From Tabrizicola sp. (GTDB lineage Bacteria; Pseudomonadota; Alphaproteobacteria; Rhodobacterales; Rhodobacteraceae), in assembly GCF_022842145.1 (NCBI RefSeq), contig NZ_JALHQD010000008.1:124001-188000 (forward strand): 64,000 bases of DNA. Direction: 5' to 3'. The position numbers and the translations under genes are program-made. Below the pieces are notes generated by a model. That model was not told where the DNA came from. It made no database searches and was given only the letters and a program-made list of their open reading frames with translations. Of the stretch, positions 42,889 through 56,596 are shown one piece after another. How positions within the stretch are numbered: position 1 is the stretch's first letter; each line of letters starts with the position of its first letter.

Positions 42889-44094
42889 GTGACCCAGACC
42901 CGCCCCTCGCAGACCGAGTTCGTGGCGCTTGTCGCCATGCTTTTCGCCACCATCGCGATCTCGATCGACGCGATGCTGCCCGCCCTGCCCGAGATTGCAG
43001 CCACCCTCTCGCCCGACGCTCCGAACGCGGCCCAACTCGTCGTGACCAGCTTCGTCCTCGGCATGGGCATCGGGACGCTGTTCACCGGTCCCCTCTCGGA
43101 CGCCTTCGGCCGCAAGCGCGTGATCCTCGTCGGTTCCGGCCTTTACGCCCTGGCGGCCCTTGCCTGCTATTTCGCGCCCAGCCTTGAAATCCTTCTCGCC
43201 GCCCGTCTCCTTCAGGGCCTTGCCGCCGCCGCCCCGCGCACTGTGGCGATCGCGATGGTGCGCGACCTTTATTCGGGCCGCGAGATGGCCAAGATCATGT
43301 CCTTTGTCATGATGATCTTCACCATCGTCCCAGCCTTGGCCCCCCTGATGGGCCAGGGGATCATCGCCTTGGGCGGCTGGCACTCGATCTTCCTTGCCTA
43401 CATCCTCTTTTCCGGTCTCTGCATGCTTTGGCTCGGTCTTCGCCAGCCCGAAACCCTGCCCTTGGACAAGCGCCGCCCGCTTCACCTTGGCGACCTCTGG
43501 GCGGGCACCAAAGAGCTTTTCACCCTCCGCATCGTTCTGGTTTCCACCCTGTTGCAGACCCTGACCCTCGCCGCCCTGTTCGCCACGCTTTCCTCGCTGC
43601 AAGGCATCTTCGAACGCCAGTTCGACCGGGCCGAGAGTTTTCCCCTCTGGTTCGCCCTCATTGCCGTCGCCTCGATGTCCGGAAGCCTGCTGAACAGCCG
43701 CATCGTGATGTCGCTGGGCATGCGGCGCGTCGTCACCCGCACCTATGCGGGCGTGCTGATCCTGTCGCTGATCGCGCTGGCGACCCTTGGCAGCGTACTT
43801 CTGCAGGGCAACCTCAGCTTTGCGATGCAAATGCTTTGGTGCATTGGCATTTTCTCGATGATGGGCCTCACGATGGGCAACCTGAACGCCCTTGCGATGG
43901 AGCCGGCTGGCCGCATTGCCGGCCTTGCCGCCTCGGTGATTGCTTCGGCCGCCACCGTGGGTTCTGTGATCCTCGCCATCCCCGTGGGCCTTGCTTTCGA
44001 CGGCACCTCGACGCCGCTTCTGCTCTGCGTCACCGTCCTTGTGGCGCTCTGCCTGATCCTGTCGCTGAAGACCCTGGGCGAGCCGCGGGCCTAG
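42889..44094 (+). CDS. Bcr/CflA-type MFS drug-efflux transporter
   Basis: The 401-residue protein has twelve membrane helices and the MFS motif A between helices 2 and 3 as 'GPLSDAFGRKRVIL' (about residue 63-76). The first helix has 'AISIDAMLPALPEIA', and the helix-5 region begins 'PALAPLMGQGIIALGGWHSIF', as in Bcr/CflA exporters. The GTG start comes directly after the previous stop. It shares the stop tetramer CTAG with mfd. It may export a product or toxic acid linked to the upstream enzymes; that is inference. Confidence 0.88.
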   Translation: MTQTRPSQTEFVALVAMLFATIAISIDAMLPALPEIAATLSPDAPNAAQLVVTSFVLGMGIGTLFTGPLSDAFGRKRVILVGSGLYALAALACYFAPSLEILLAARLLQGLAAAAPRTVAIAMVRDLYSGREMAKIMSFVMMIFTIVPALAPLMGQGIIALGGWHSIFLAYILFSGLCMLWLGLRQPETLPLDKRRPLHLGDLWAGTKELFTLRIVLVSTLLQTLTLAALFATLSSLQGIFERQFDRAESFPLWFALIAVASMSGSLLNSRIVMSLGMRRVVTRTYAGVLILSLIALATLGSVLLQGNLSFAMQMLWCIGIFSMMGLTMGNLNALAMEPAGRIAGLAASVIASAATVGSVILAIPVGLAFDGTSTPLLLCVTVLVALCLILSLKTLGEPRA

Positions 44095-47000
44095 CCCTTC
44101 CGGCCCGCCTTAACCACTTCCGCCAGATCACGCGCGATGTTGAACGCGCCCTTGATCCGGTCGGCTTCGGTCTTCATCTCGCCGTTCAGCACTATCTTGT
44201 TGCCGTTGACCCGCGCGGCAGGCCCCTGGGCCTTCAGGAAATCCACCAGCCCCGCCGGATTGGCGAACTTGTCGTTGTGGAACTGGATCGTCGCCCCCTT
44301 CGGCCCCGCGTCCAGCTTCGATATCCCCGCCCGCTTGCACATCGCCTTTATCCGGACGATCAGCATCAGCGTGTTGACCTCCTTCGGCAGCGGTCCGAAC
44401 CGGTCGATCAGCTCGGCCGCAAACCCTTCAAGCTCGACCTTCGTCGTCAAGCTGGACAGCCGCCGGTAAAGCCCCAGCCGGATGTCGAGATCGGGGATGT
44501 ACGTCTCGGGGATCATGACCGGAACACCAAGGTTCAGCTGCGGCGACCAGTCGTCGTCAATGCTGGAAAGTCCCTGCAACTCGCCCGATTTGATTCTGGC
44601 GATCGTTTCCTCCAGCATGTGCTGGTAAAGTTCGTAGCCGACTTCCTTGATGTGCCCCGACTGCTCCTCGCCCAGCAGGTTCCCCGCCCCGCGCAGGTCC
44701 AGGTCGTGGGAGGCAAGGTTGAACCCCGCCCCAAGACTGTCGAGGCTCCCCAGCAACCGCAGCCGCTTCGTGGCTTGCGGCGTCAACGGCGCACGGGGCT
44801 TCGTCGTCAGGTAACAATAGGCCCGCGTCTTCGACCGGCCCACCCGTCCCCTGATCTGATACAGTTGAGACAGCCCGAACATATCCGCACGGTGGACAAT
44901 CATCGTGTTCGCGGTGGGAATATCCAGCCCGCTTTCAACAATCGACGTGGCGACCAGCACGTCATACTTGCCGTCGTAGAACTGGTTCATCCGGTCATCC
45001 AGATCACCGGCCGCCAGCTGCCCGTGGGCGATGACATAGGAGGCTTCCGGAACCTGGGTCTTCAGGAAGTCCTCGATCTCCGGCAGATCGGAAATCCGCG
45101 GCACGACATAGAACGTCTGCCCACCCCGGAACCTCTCCCGCAGGATTGCCTCGCGGATGGTGATTGTATCGAATTCGGAAACGTAGGTCCGGATCGCCAG
45201 CCGGTCGACCGGGGGCGTCGCAATGATCGACAGGTCACGCACCCCGGTCAACGACAGCTGCAGGGTGCGCGGGATCGGCGTCGCGGTCAGCGTCAGCACA
45301 TGCACCTCCGACCGCATCTCCTTCAGCCGCTCCTTGTGCGTCACGCCAAAGTGCTGCTCTTCGTCGATGACCAAAAGGCCCAGCTTCTTGAAGGTGATCC
45401 CCTTCGCCAGCAGCGCGTGCGTTCCGACGACGATGTCCACCGACCCATCCGCCATCGCCGCCCGCGTCGCATTGGCCTCCTTCGTCGAAACAAACCGAGA
45501 CAAGGGCTTGACTGAAATTGGAAATCCACGAAACCGCTCGGCAAAGCTGCGGTAGTGCTGGCGGGCGAGCAGCGTCGTCGGACAGATTACCGCCACCTGC
45601 ATCCCCGACAGCGCCGCCACGAAAGCCGCCCGCATCGCGACCTCGGTCTTGCCGAAGCCCACATCGCCCACCACCAGCCGGTCCATCGGCGAACCCTTTT
45701 CCAGGTCCGCCACCACGTCGGCAATCGCCGTCAGCTGATCGTCGGTCTCCTGATAGGGGAACCGCGCCGCAAAGGCCTCCCAGATCGAATGTGGAGCCTC
45801 CAGAACCGGCGCGTGGCGCAAGGCGCGTTCCGCCGCGACCCGCATCAGCCGGTCGGCAATCTCCTTGATGCGCTCCTTGAGCTTGGCCTTCTTCGCCTGC
45901 CACGCCCCGCCGCCCAGCCGGTCCAGCAAGCCTTCCTCATGCCCGTAGCGGCTAAGAAGCTCGATGTTCTCGACGGGCAGGTAAAGCTTGGAATTTTCGG
46001 CATATTCCAGCATTACACAGGCATGAGGGGCACCCAACGCCGTGATCGTCTCGATCCCCAGATAACGCCCCACGCCATGTTCGACATGTACCACCAGGTC
46101 GCCTACGCTCAGCGTGTCGACCTCGCGCAGGAAGTTGTCGGCCTTCCGCTTCCGGCGCGGCTTGCCGACCAACCGTTCGCCCAGCACGTCCTGTTCCGAG
46201 ATCACCGCAAGGCCGGGGGCCACGAACCCCGCCTCCAGCGGCCAGACCACCAGGAACAACCCGCCCTTGCCCTCGGGGATGTCGCGGAAATCGGTGATTT
46301 CCTTCGCCCCGGTCACGCCGTTGTCGACCAGAAGACCCTTCAACCGCTCCCGCGCACCGTCCGACCAGGACGCGATGATCACCTGCCCGGTCTTCGTAAG
46401 TGCCTGAACATGATCGGCCAAAGCACCGAAAAGATTGATCTTCTCTTGCTGGCGTTCGGGTGCGAAGTTCCGTCCGGCCCGCGCGCCCGCGTCCAGAACG
46501 CCCGGACCCGGGCTTTGCTGCAAGGGCGACAACTGCACCAGGCGCGATGCGACCAGCGCCGCCTCCCAGCCCGCGTCGTCCAGATACAACTCCTCGGCCG
46601 GCACCGGCTTGTAGACGGAATCGATCCGCCCCTTCGCCCCCATCGCCTCGTGCCGCGAATCGTAGCTGTCCGCGATGCCGTCCCACCGCGACAGCCGGGC
46701 AGCCGTCACCTGGTCGTCCAGAAGGACGTACGCACCCGGCAGGTAATCGAACAGCGTCTCCAGCCGCTCATGGAAGAAGGGGAGCCAATGCTCCATCCCC
46801 TGGTGCTTCCGGCCGGCGCTGACGGCTTCATAGAGCGGGTCGTCGGTCCCCGCCGCTCCAAAGCTGATCCGATAGTTCTGCCGGAACCGCGCGATCGCAG
46901 CCTCGTCGAGAATCACCTCGGAAACGGCGGAAAATTCGACCCTTTTCAGTTTTTCCGTTGTCCGCTGGGTCTCGGGATCAAACCGCCGAGCTCCGTCCAG

Positions 47001-47537
47001 AACGTCGCCGAAGAAGTCCAGCCGGATCGGCCCCCGCGGGCCCGGCGGGAAGATGTCGATGATTCCGCCCCGCAACGCGTAATCGCCAGGCTCGGCCACG
47101 GTGGAAACCGGCGTGAACCCCATCCGCGCCAGGAAGCCCTTCAGCCGTTGCTCGTCCACCCGGCTACCGACATCCGCGCGGAAGGATGCCGCTCGCACCA
47201 CCTCGCGCGTCGGGACCTTCTGGGTGGCCGCGTTCAGCGTCGTCAAAAGGACGAATGGCCCGCGCAATCCGTCGGCCAGAAGGGCCAGGGTCGCCATGCG
47301 CCGGGCCGAGATCTCGGGATTGGGGCTGACCCGGTCGTAGGGCAGGCAATCCCAGGCGGGAAAGTCCAGCACCGCAACCTCGGGAGCCATCACCGCCAGC
47401 GCGGCGCGCATCGCCTCGGCCCGCTTGTCATCGCGCGCGACATGCACCACGGGCTGGCCTCGCGACAATTCGCGGACCAATATCCGGGCATCGAAGCCCT
47501 CGGGCGCACCGCCCATCAAGATGCGTTCGGCTGTCAT
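44091..47537 (-). CDS. mfd: Transcription-repair coupling factor
   Basis: Mfd removes stalled RNA polymerase and recruits UvrA to the damaged strand. The 1148-residue length is normal. Order: UvrB-like N-terminal domain (about 1-330), a variable region, the RNA-polymerase-interacting Tudor-like domain (about 455-530; SVGDLVVHVEHGVGRYLG), the translocase with Walker A GFGKTE (Lys about 630) and DEEQ (about 732), the second RecA-like lobe with the TRG motif region, and the C-terminal TRCF domain (about 990-1100). The start is set by similarity; upstream frame shows none. Confidence 0.96.
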   Translation of the reverse strand: MTAERILMGGAPEGFDARILVRELSRGQPVVHVARDDKRAEAMRAALAVMAPEVAVLDFPAWDCLPYDRVSPNPEISARRMATLALLADGLRGPFVLLTTLNAATQKVPTREVVRAASFRADVGSRVDEQRLKGFLARMGFTPVSTVAEPGDYALRGGIIDIFPPGPRGPIRLDFFGDVLDGARRFDPETQRTTEKLKRVEFSAVSEVILDEAAIARFRQNYRISFGAAGTDDPLYEAVSAGRKHQGMEHWLPFFHERLETLFDYLPGAYVLLDDQVTAARLSRWDGIADSYDSRHEAMGAKGRIDSVYKPVPAEELYLDDAGWEAALVASRLVQLSPLQQSPGPGVLDAGARAGRNFAPERQQEKINLFGALADHVQALTKTGQVIIASWSDGARERLKGLLVDNGVTGAKEITDFRDIPEGKGGLFLVVWPLEAGFVAPGLAVISEQDVLGERLVGKPRRKRKADNFLREVDTLSVGDLVVHVEHGVGRYLGIETITALGAPHACVMLEYAENSKLYLPVENIELLSRYGHEEGLLDRLGGGAWQAKKAKLKERIKEIADRLMRVAAERALRHAPVLEAPHSIWEAFAARFPYQETDDQLTAIADVVADLEKGSPMDRLVVGDVGFGKTEVAMRAAFVAALSGMQVAVICPTTLLARQHYRSFAERFRGFPISVKPLSRFVSTKEANATRAAMADGSVDIVVGTHALLAKGITFKKLGLLVIDEEQHFGVTHKERLKEMRSEVHVLTLTATPIPRTLQLSLTGVRDLSIIATPPVDRLAIRTYVSEFDTITIREAILRERFRGGQTFYVVPRISDLPEIEDFLKTQVPEASYVIAHGQLAAGDLDDRMNQFYDGKYDVLVATSIVESGLDIPTANTMIVHRADMFGLSQLYQIRGRVGRSKTRAYCYLTTKPRAPLTPQATKRLRLLGSLDSLGAGFNLASHDLDLRGAGNLLGEEQSGHIKEVGYELYQHMLEETIARIKSGELQGLSSIDDDWSPQLNLGVPVMIPETYIPDLDIRLGLYRRLSSLTTKVELEGFAAELIDRFGPLPKEVNTLMLIVRIKAMCKRAGISKLDAGPKGATIQFHNDKFANPAGLVDFLKAQGPAARVNGNKIVLNGEMKTEADRIKGAFNIARDLAEVVKAGRKG

Positions 47538-47571
47538 CGGTTCCGAAGTGTCAGGGGCAGTTGCGGCCCGC

Positions 47572-48096
47572 TCAGTTGAGGATCGACACGCTGATGTTCT
47601 GCCAGGTGCCATAGAAGGCGGTGACGGTGATTGCCAGCATCCCGATCACCTGGACCACCCGACGATGAATGGTAAGCCTGCGAAAAAGTGCCTCGCCCGT
47701 TGCCGCCTCGGCGACGATCCGCCTGCTCGCGCGTACGCTGAAGAAGACGACCAGCAGCAGCGGCGCGAACAGAAGAACGACGGCTTGCGCAAACTCGATG
47801 TCGTACCAGAAGCCAAGGACGATCAAAGCCGTCAGCCAGAACGCCGAAAGCGCCACCATCAGCATCGCGCCGCTGTCGACGATGTTCAGCAGCCGATTGA
47901 TGTTGATCCGCACCAGGTCCTCGACATCGGCCTGCGCCTGTCCACCCTCGCGCCGGGCGCGCTGGATCAAGTCGTGCGGCACGCCCAGCACCCAGTGGCT
48001 GACCGAAGACCACAGGGCCGCTAGGGCGATCCAGTACCACAAATTGGAAAACGACCTCAGGTCGATGACTTCCAGCGCCGTATCCAGGACATCCAA
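47572..48096 (-). CDS. Membrane protein of the 'component of SufBCD complex' annotation group
   Basis: The 174-residue protein has three or four membrane helices (about residues 17-38, 74-95, 100-123, 150-168) and a charged stretch between the first and second (QRARREGGQAQADVEDL). The start 'ETIDLRSFSNLWYWIA'-like pattern (here EVIDLRSFSNLWYW) is shared by Rhodobacterales proteins often labelled 'component of SufBCD complex'; I know of no experimental basis for that name, and no suf gene is nearby. It lies just upstream of mfd on the same strand. Function unknown. Confidence 0.7.
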   Translation of the reverse strand: MDVLDTALEVIDLRSFSNLWYWIALAALWSSVSHWVLGVPHDLIQRARREGGQAQADVEDLVRININRLLNIVDSGAMLMVALSAFWLTALIVLGFWYDIEFAQAVVLLFAPLLLVVFFSVRASRRIVAEAATGEALFRRLTIHRRVVQVIGMLAITVTAFYGTWQNISVSILN

Positions 48097-48194
48097 CCGT
48101 CCGGTCTCCTTCGTCTATCACCGTGCCACGCATAGATAACTTGAGGCGGCTCTCTTTCCATGTCAGGCAGAAGGGAAAGCCGCAAGCCCCTTGA

Positions 48195-49214
<1,020 letters not shown>

Positions 49215-49226
49215 GGCCGGTCGGTT

Positions 49227-49296
49227 CCGCCGGGACCCAAATTCCTTAAGCAAGGAATTTGTCAAATTTCTTCCGCAAGAAATTTGGTCCCGGTGG
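49227..49296. repeat. 70-base nested palindrome with three-way-junction layout
   Basis: An outer stem (49227-49237 with 49286-49296, 11 pairs including one G-T) encloses two perfect 9-base hairpins: AAATTCCTT-AAGC-AAGGAATTT and AAATTTCTT-CCGC-AAGAAATTT. They are separated from each other by GTC. It fills most of the gap between convergent hemB and cckA and could end transcription in both directions, but there is no T-run. It may instead belong to a dispersed palindromic repeat family. Confidence 0.75.
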
Positions 49297-49308
49297 TCTC
49301 GGAGGCAC

Positions 49309-51405
49309 TCAGCTCAACAGCCCCTGCACCGTGTTCGTCAGGTCGTTCAGCGAAAACGGCTTCGGCAGGAAAACCGAATTCGGCACCCGGGCCTGGTCCT
49401 CGGCCAACCCGTCCTCGGCGTAACCGGACATGAAGACCACCTTCACGCCCGGCCGATCCAGATGCGCGCGCCGGACCCAGGCCGGGCCGTCCATTCCCGG
49501 CATCACCACGTCGGTTACGAAGAGATCGACGTGAAGCGTCTTGTCGTCCAGCTTCGCCAGCGCCTCCTCGGCATTTGCGGCCTCCAGCACCGTGTAGCCG
49601 CGCAGGGTCAGCGCCCGGCTGGCGAAGGCGCGGACCGAGGCCTCGTCCTCGACCAAGAGGATCACGCCCTCTCCCTGCTTGGCCACCAGCCGCTTCATCT
49701 CGGTCGCCGGAGCCTGTTCCTCGCCCTCGTAGACCGGGAACAGCAGCGAGAATGCAGTGCCTTCGCCCACCACCGAATCGACGAAGATGAACCCGCCCGA
49801 CTGCTTGACGATGCCGTAGGCCATCGACAGGCCCAGCCCGGTTCCCTCACCGACGCGTTTGGTGGTGAAAAACGGCTCGAAGATCTGCCGCAACTGGTGT
49901 TCAGGAATGCCGATCCCGCGGTCGATCACCCGGATCACCGTGTAGTCACCCGCCGGAACGGTGGCCCGGTCGCGCTGCATGTCCTCAGTCAGTGTGACGG
50001 GCTCGGTCTCGATCCGGATGCTGCCACCGTTCGGCATCGCATCGCGCGCATTGACCACCAGATTGATCAGCACCTGCTCGATCTGCCGCTTGTCCGCGCG
50101 GATCTTGCCCAGCACCTTGCCAACCTCGCGGCCCGGATGGCCCAGCGACAGTTCCACCTTGTCAACCATCAGCCGGTTCAGAAGATGCGTCAGGTCCGCC
50201 AGCACATCCTCAAGGTCAAGCACTTCGGGGTTCAGCGTCTGCTTGCGGGAAAACGCCAGCAACTGCCCCACCAGCGACGCTGCCCGGTTGGCGTTCTGCC
50301 GGATCTGTTCCAGGTCCGCGAAATCACTGTCCTCCCGACCGTGGCGCAAGAGCAAAAGGTCGCAATGACCAGAAATCGCAGTCAGAAGGTTGTTGAAATC
50401 ATGCGCGATGCCCCCCGCCAGCTGGCCGATCGCCTGCATCTTCTGGCTTTGCGCGAACTGCGCTTCCATAGTCTTCAGCCGCGTCGCATCGTTCAGGATC
50501 GCCAGTCCCCCTGGCCGCCCGCCATCAACGTAGCGGCGCAGGGTGATCTGCAGGAACCGCTCTTCCTCGCCACGAACCCGCAGCACTTCCGAGCCGCCCG
50601 GATGCTGCCCTGCCGCCACATCGGCCAGCCATTCGGACACCGGCCGCCCCAACCCCTCGAACAGGTCGTGGAACATCGCCGCCCGGATATCGCCCTTCCA
50701 CATCAGCTCGCGCGCGGCATGGTTGGCGATCCGCATTACCCCGTCGGGGCCGAAGGTCATGATCGCGACCGGCACTTCCTCAAGATCGCCGCCAACCGCG
50801 ACCGCCGGCGCGCGCTCGCCCCGGTCGGGCAGCTGCCCATCCCCCGCCAGATCCACTTCGTCCGCGCGCCAGAAGAAGCGATCGGCGCTGGCGCGGTGCA
50901 CGGTCAGGCGCAGGACCTGGCCATGTCCGGGCAGATCCTCGCGCGCCGAGCCGGTTGCATCGGCCGCAGCCTGCAGGCGCAAAAGCAGCTCTCCGGGGCT
51001 GAGGACGTGCCGCTCAAGCGCCCGGTGAAGGTCGGTCACCTCCGCCCCGAACCGGGTTTCGGCGGCAGCGTTGCGCAGGATCATCCGGCCTTGGGCGTCA
51101 GTCAGAAAGCAGGGGGCCGGATCATCGGCCATCAACTGAAAGGCCAGCAGGTTCTGATCCTCGACCCGCCGCTGTCGCAAACGGTCCCTCGCGGCCAGCC
51201 CAAGCGCCAGCGCCAGCAGCACCAGTCCCGGCAAAAGACCGATCGGGCCGGTGTCGCGCAGGGCCAGCGCCCAGACAAGGATCAGGACCAATCCCGACCC
51301 TGCCACCGTCAGCAGCACAGTCCGCCCGACGCGCTCTCCTTGCACCCCACTCGTCAAACCAACCCCCGACAGATACCGACCTGATTGCCAGCCAGGTGAA
51401 ACCAT
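49309..51405 (-). CDS. cckA: CckA-type hybrid sensor histidine kinase
   Basis: CckA, through ChpT and CtrA, controls cell cycle, motility and gene-transfer-agent genes in alphaproteobacteria. The 698-residue protein has two N-terminal membrane helices (about 30-49, 54-71) and two PAS domains (about 85-200 and 210-310). HisKA carries His335 in GGIAHDFNNLL, HATPase_c follows (about 435-560; NLVVNARDAM, GLGLSMAYGIV), and the receiver has Asp632 in VTDVVMPGMDG. Length and layout match Caulobacter CckA. It is followed on the plus-strand side by the large palindrome next to hemB. Confidence 0.93.
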   Translation of the reverse strand: MVSPGWQSGRYLSGVGLTSGVQGERVGRTVLLTVAGSGLVLILVWALALRDTGPIGLLPGLVLLALALGLAARDRLRQRRVEDQNLLAFQLMADDPAPCFLTDAQGRMILRNAAAETRFGAEVTDLHRALERHVLSPGELLLRLQAAADATGSAREDLPGHGQVLRLTVHRASADRFFWRADEVDLAGDGQLPDRGERAPAVAVGGDLEEVPVAIMTFGPDGVMRIANHAARELMWKGDIRAAMFHDLFEGLGRPVSEWLADVAAGQHPGGSEVLRVRGEEERFLQITLRRYVDGGRPGGLAILNDATRLKTMEAQFAQSQKMQAIGQLAGGIAHDFNNLLTAISGHCDLLLLRHGREDSDFADLEQIRQNANRAASLVGQLLAFSRKQTLNPEVLDLEDVLADLTHLLNRLMVDKVELSLGHPGREVGKVLGKIRADKRQIEQVLINLVVNARDAMPNGGSIRIETEPVTLTEDMQRDRATVPAGDYTVIRVIDRGIGIPEHQLRQIFEPFFTTKRVGEGTGLGLSMAYGIVKQSGGFIFVDSVVGEGTAFSLLFPVYEGEEQAPATEMKRLVAKQGEGVILLVEDEASVRAFASRALTLRGYTVLEAANAEEALAKLDDKTLHVDLFVTDVVMPGMDGPAWVRRAHLDRPGVKVVFMSGYAEDGLAEDQARVPNSVFLPKPFSLNDLTNTVQGLLS

Positions 51406-51469
51406 CGCCGGACAAGGTTAATCCACTGTTAACTTGAGCGGGCAGCAAGCTCAGGTTGCATTCGGGATG

Positions 51470-52615
51470 TCAACTTCTCTGTAGAAGTGCAAGGTAGAAG
51501 CCGTCGCCGCCCTCCAACGGTGTGAAAGCGTGGTCGCGCTGCAACCGCCAGCCCTCATGGCGCGCAAGGAACGCATCAACCTGCCCCCGATTCTCCCGGT
51601 GCAGAAGCGAGCAGGTGGCATAGGCCAGCCAGCCTTTGCCGCGCAGCATCGGCGCGACCTGATCCAGGATCGCCGCCTGTGTCGCCTGCAATCGGTCCAG
51701 CGTCTGCCCGGTCAGCCGCCACTTGCCCTCGGGATCGCGCCGCCAGCTGCCCGAGCCAGAGCACGGCGCATCGACCAGCACCAGGTCATAGGGGGCCTGC
51801 GTCTCGGGGCTGCCGATCACCGCAACCTTCACGCCGGCCCGCTCGGCCCGCACCGGCAGATCGGCCATGCGACCGGGGTTCACGTCATGCGCCAGAAGTT
51901 TCAGCCGTGCCTGTGCCGCCATTGCCAGGGTCTTGCCGCCGCCGCCCGCGCAATGGTCCAGCACCTTCATTCCGTCGATCAGCGGCAGCGCCGCGACCAC
52001 CGCCTGCGACGAGGCATCCTGCAATTCGACCAGCCCCGTGCGATAGGCCTCCGACGCGTGGATCTTGCGGGCGTTCTCGGTGACCTCCAAAGCCGTCGCG
52101 GCCAGTGGATGGGGTTGCGCCGCAATTCCCTCCGCCGCCAAAGCCGCCAGGGCGCCGGCTACGTCGGTTCGCCGGAGGTTCACCCGCAGGAACACCGGCG
52201 CGCGCGACCGCATCGCCTCGGCCACCGCCTCGAAACGCGGACCAAGGCTTTCCCGCAGCTCCGGCAAAAGCCAGTCCGGCACATCAAGCCGCTCTTCTGC
52301 GGTGGGCTCACGCCCGGCATCCTCGGCCGTCGGGATCGCCGGGGCATGGCCCTCGCCGGTGAACAGCACCTCCTGCCCTGCCACCCGCATCAGGCCCAGC
52401 ACAAGGCCGCGTCCGGTAAGCCCACCCCCCAGCGCCGCCGCCGAAACCCGCTGCCGCAGCGCATCATATACAAGGTCGCGCACCGCGGCCCGGTCGCCGG
52501 ACCCCGCAAAGCGGCTGGCCCGCCCCCAATTGGTCAGCGCCTTTTCCGCAGGCTCGCCCGTCAGAACGCGGTCGAGGACGCCGATTGCCGCCGCCAGTCT
52601 TGCCGAGGGAGTCAT
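51470..52615 (-). CDS. RsmB-type rRNA (cytosine-5) methyltransferase
   Basis: The 381-residue protein belongs to the NOL1/NOP2/Sun family. The C-terminal SAM domain has 'DHCAGGGGKTLAMA' (about residue 217), the motif-IV Cys in DAPCSGSGSWRRDPEGKW (about 289) and the catalytic motif-VI Cys in YATCSLLHREN (about 340). The N-terminal helical part (about 1-140) resembles the NusB-like domain of RsmB, though only in part. It probably makes m5C967 in 16S rRNA; other RsmB/F sites are possible. The ATG chosen is where family similarity begins. Confidence 0.85.
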   Translation of the reverse strand: MTPSARLAAAIGVLDRVLTGEPAEKALTNWGRASRFAGSGDRAAVRDLVYDALRQRVSAAALGGGLTGRGLVLGLMRVAGQEVLFTGEGHAPAIPTAEDAGREPTAEERLDVPDWLLPELRESLGPRFEAVAEAMRSRAPVFLRVNLRRTDVAGALAALAAEGIAAQPHPLAATALEVTENARKIHASEAYRTGLVELQDASSQAVVAALPLIDGMKVLDHCAGGGGKTLAMAAQARLKLLAHDVNPGRMADLPVRAERAGVKVAVIGSPETQAPYDLVLVDAPCSGSGSWRRDPEGKWRLTGQTLDRLQATQAAILDQVAPMLRGKGWLAYATCSLLHRENRGQVDAFLARHEGWRLQRDHAFTPLEGGDGFYLALLQRS

Positions 52616-52734
52616 CTGGTCACCACCATGCCGCCAAGACTGCGTGATCCTTCGTTTTGCACGCCCCGGCAAGCCGGAAAGACCTGCGGGTCCGGCATTT
52701 GTGCCACGCCGCAGCAAGGATCGGCGTCGCGCCG

Positions 52735-52765
52735 TTGACAGACAAAGGCTCATAACATCATTCTC
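52735..52765 (+). promoter_or_regulatory. Possible promoter of the small periplasmic protein gene
   Basis: TTGACA (52735-52740) matches the sigma-70 -35 element. A matching -10 is not clear: TCATTC at the correct distance of 17 is poor. The gene starts 56 bases after the -35. Confidence 0.3.
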
Positions 52766-52795
52766 CATGCATATGTTCGGATATGGAGTTTTCTG

Positions 52796-53005
52796 GTGAA
52801 CAAGACCCTGACCGCGACACTTGTCGCCGCACTCGCCGCCCCCGCCTTCGCCGGAGGTCCGGTGCTGCTTGAAGACACCGAGGTCGTGGCGGAACGCCCG
52901 GCCTCCAACATCCTCATCCCGCTTCTCGCGGTGGTTGCCATCGGGCTGCTGATTTCGTCCGGCGATGATGACGAGCCTGTGCAGCCGACCTGCACTAGCT
53001 GCTAA
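52796..53005 (+). CDS. Small exported membrane protein of unknown function
   Basis: The 69-residue protein has a signal peptide (about 1-19, ending AFAGG), a short linker, then a single hydrophobic segment ILIPLLAVVAIGLLIS (about 39-54) and a charged Cys-bearing tail (SSGDDDEP, CTSC). The layout matches small Rhodobacterales hypothetical proteins with 'IPLLLLV.IA..SS' tails. The GTG start follows GGAG. No function is known to me. It is divergent from the methyltransferase gene. Confidence 0.7.
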   Translation: MNKTLTATLVAALAAPAFAGGPVLLEDTEVVAERPASNILIPLLAVVAIGLLISSGDDDEPVQPTCTSC

Positions 53006-53031
53006 GTGCCTTGGGGCATCCCGTAACAGAA

Positions 53032-53053
53032 GGCCGTCGCGACGCCGACGGCC
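53032..53053. other. GC hairpin between the small protein and the zeta-like gene
   Basis: GGCCGTC and GACGGCC pair around GCGACGCC; a further GACGGCCGTC palindrome overlaps it. It begins 27 bases past the small-protein stop, without a T-run. It may be a terminator or a leader structure of the next gene. Confidence 0.35.
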
Positions 53054-53074
53054 GTCGTCTGCGTATCGAGCCAA

Positions 53075-56449
<3,375 letters not shown>

Positions 56450-56457
56450 TCCCGCCC

Positions 56458-56490
56458 TTCATCTTTGTCCAAATATCCCCGCCGGAGGCA
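56458..56490. repeat. Dispersed intergenic repeat, copy 2
   Basis: The same 33-base element as at 12063-12095, with two mismatches, on the same strand. It begins 9 bases after the amidotransferase stop and lies in a convergent gap. Confidence 0.65.
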
Positions 56491-56498
56491 CGTCCGAG

Positions 56499-56527
56499 CC
56501 TTCTGCGCGCCCTTCGCGCGCGGAAGG
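56499..56527. terminator. Long GC hairpin in the convergent gap before the TDT gene
   Basis: CCTTCTGCGCGC pairs with GCGCGCGGAAGG (12 pairs including one wobble) around CCTTC. No T-run follows on either strand, so it may act as a 3'-end stabiliser or factor-dependent terminator rather than an intrinsic one. Confidence 0.45.
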
Positions 56528-56596
56528 CGAGACAAAAGCCTTGCGCGTCAGCGCTCCATTTCGAAACCGCCTGCTCCGGGTGCGGCGTCGCGCGTC

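Noticed and set aside
45555-47579. 674-codon plus-strand frame over mfd
   Set aside because: Antisense artefact of base composition; mfd motifs are complete in the minus-strand frame.
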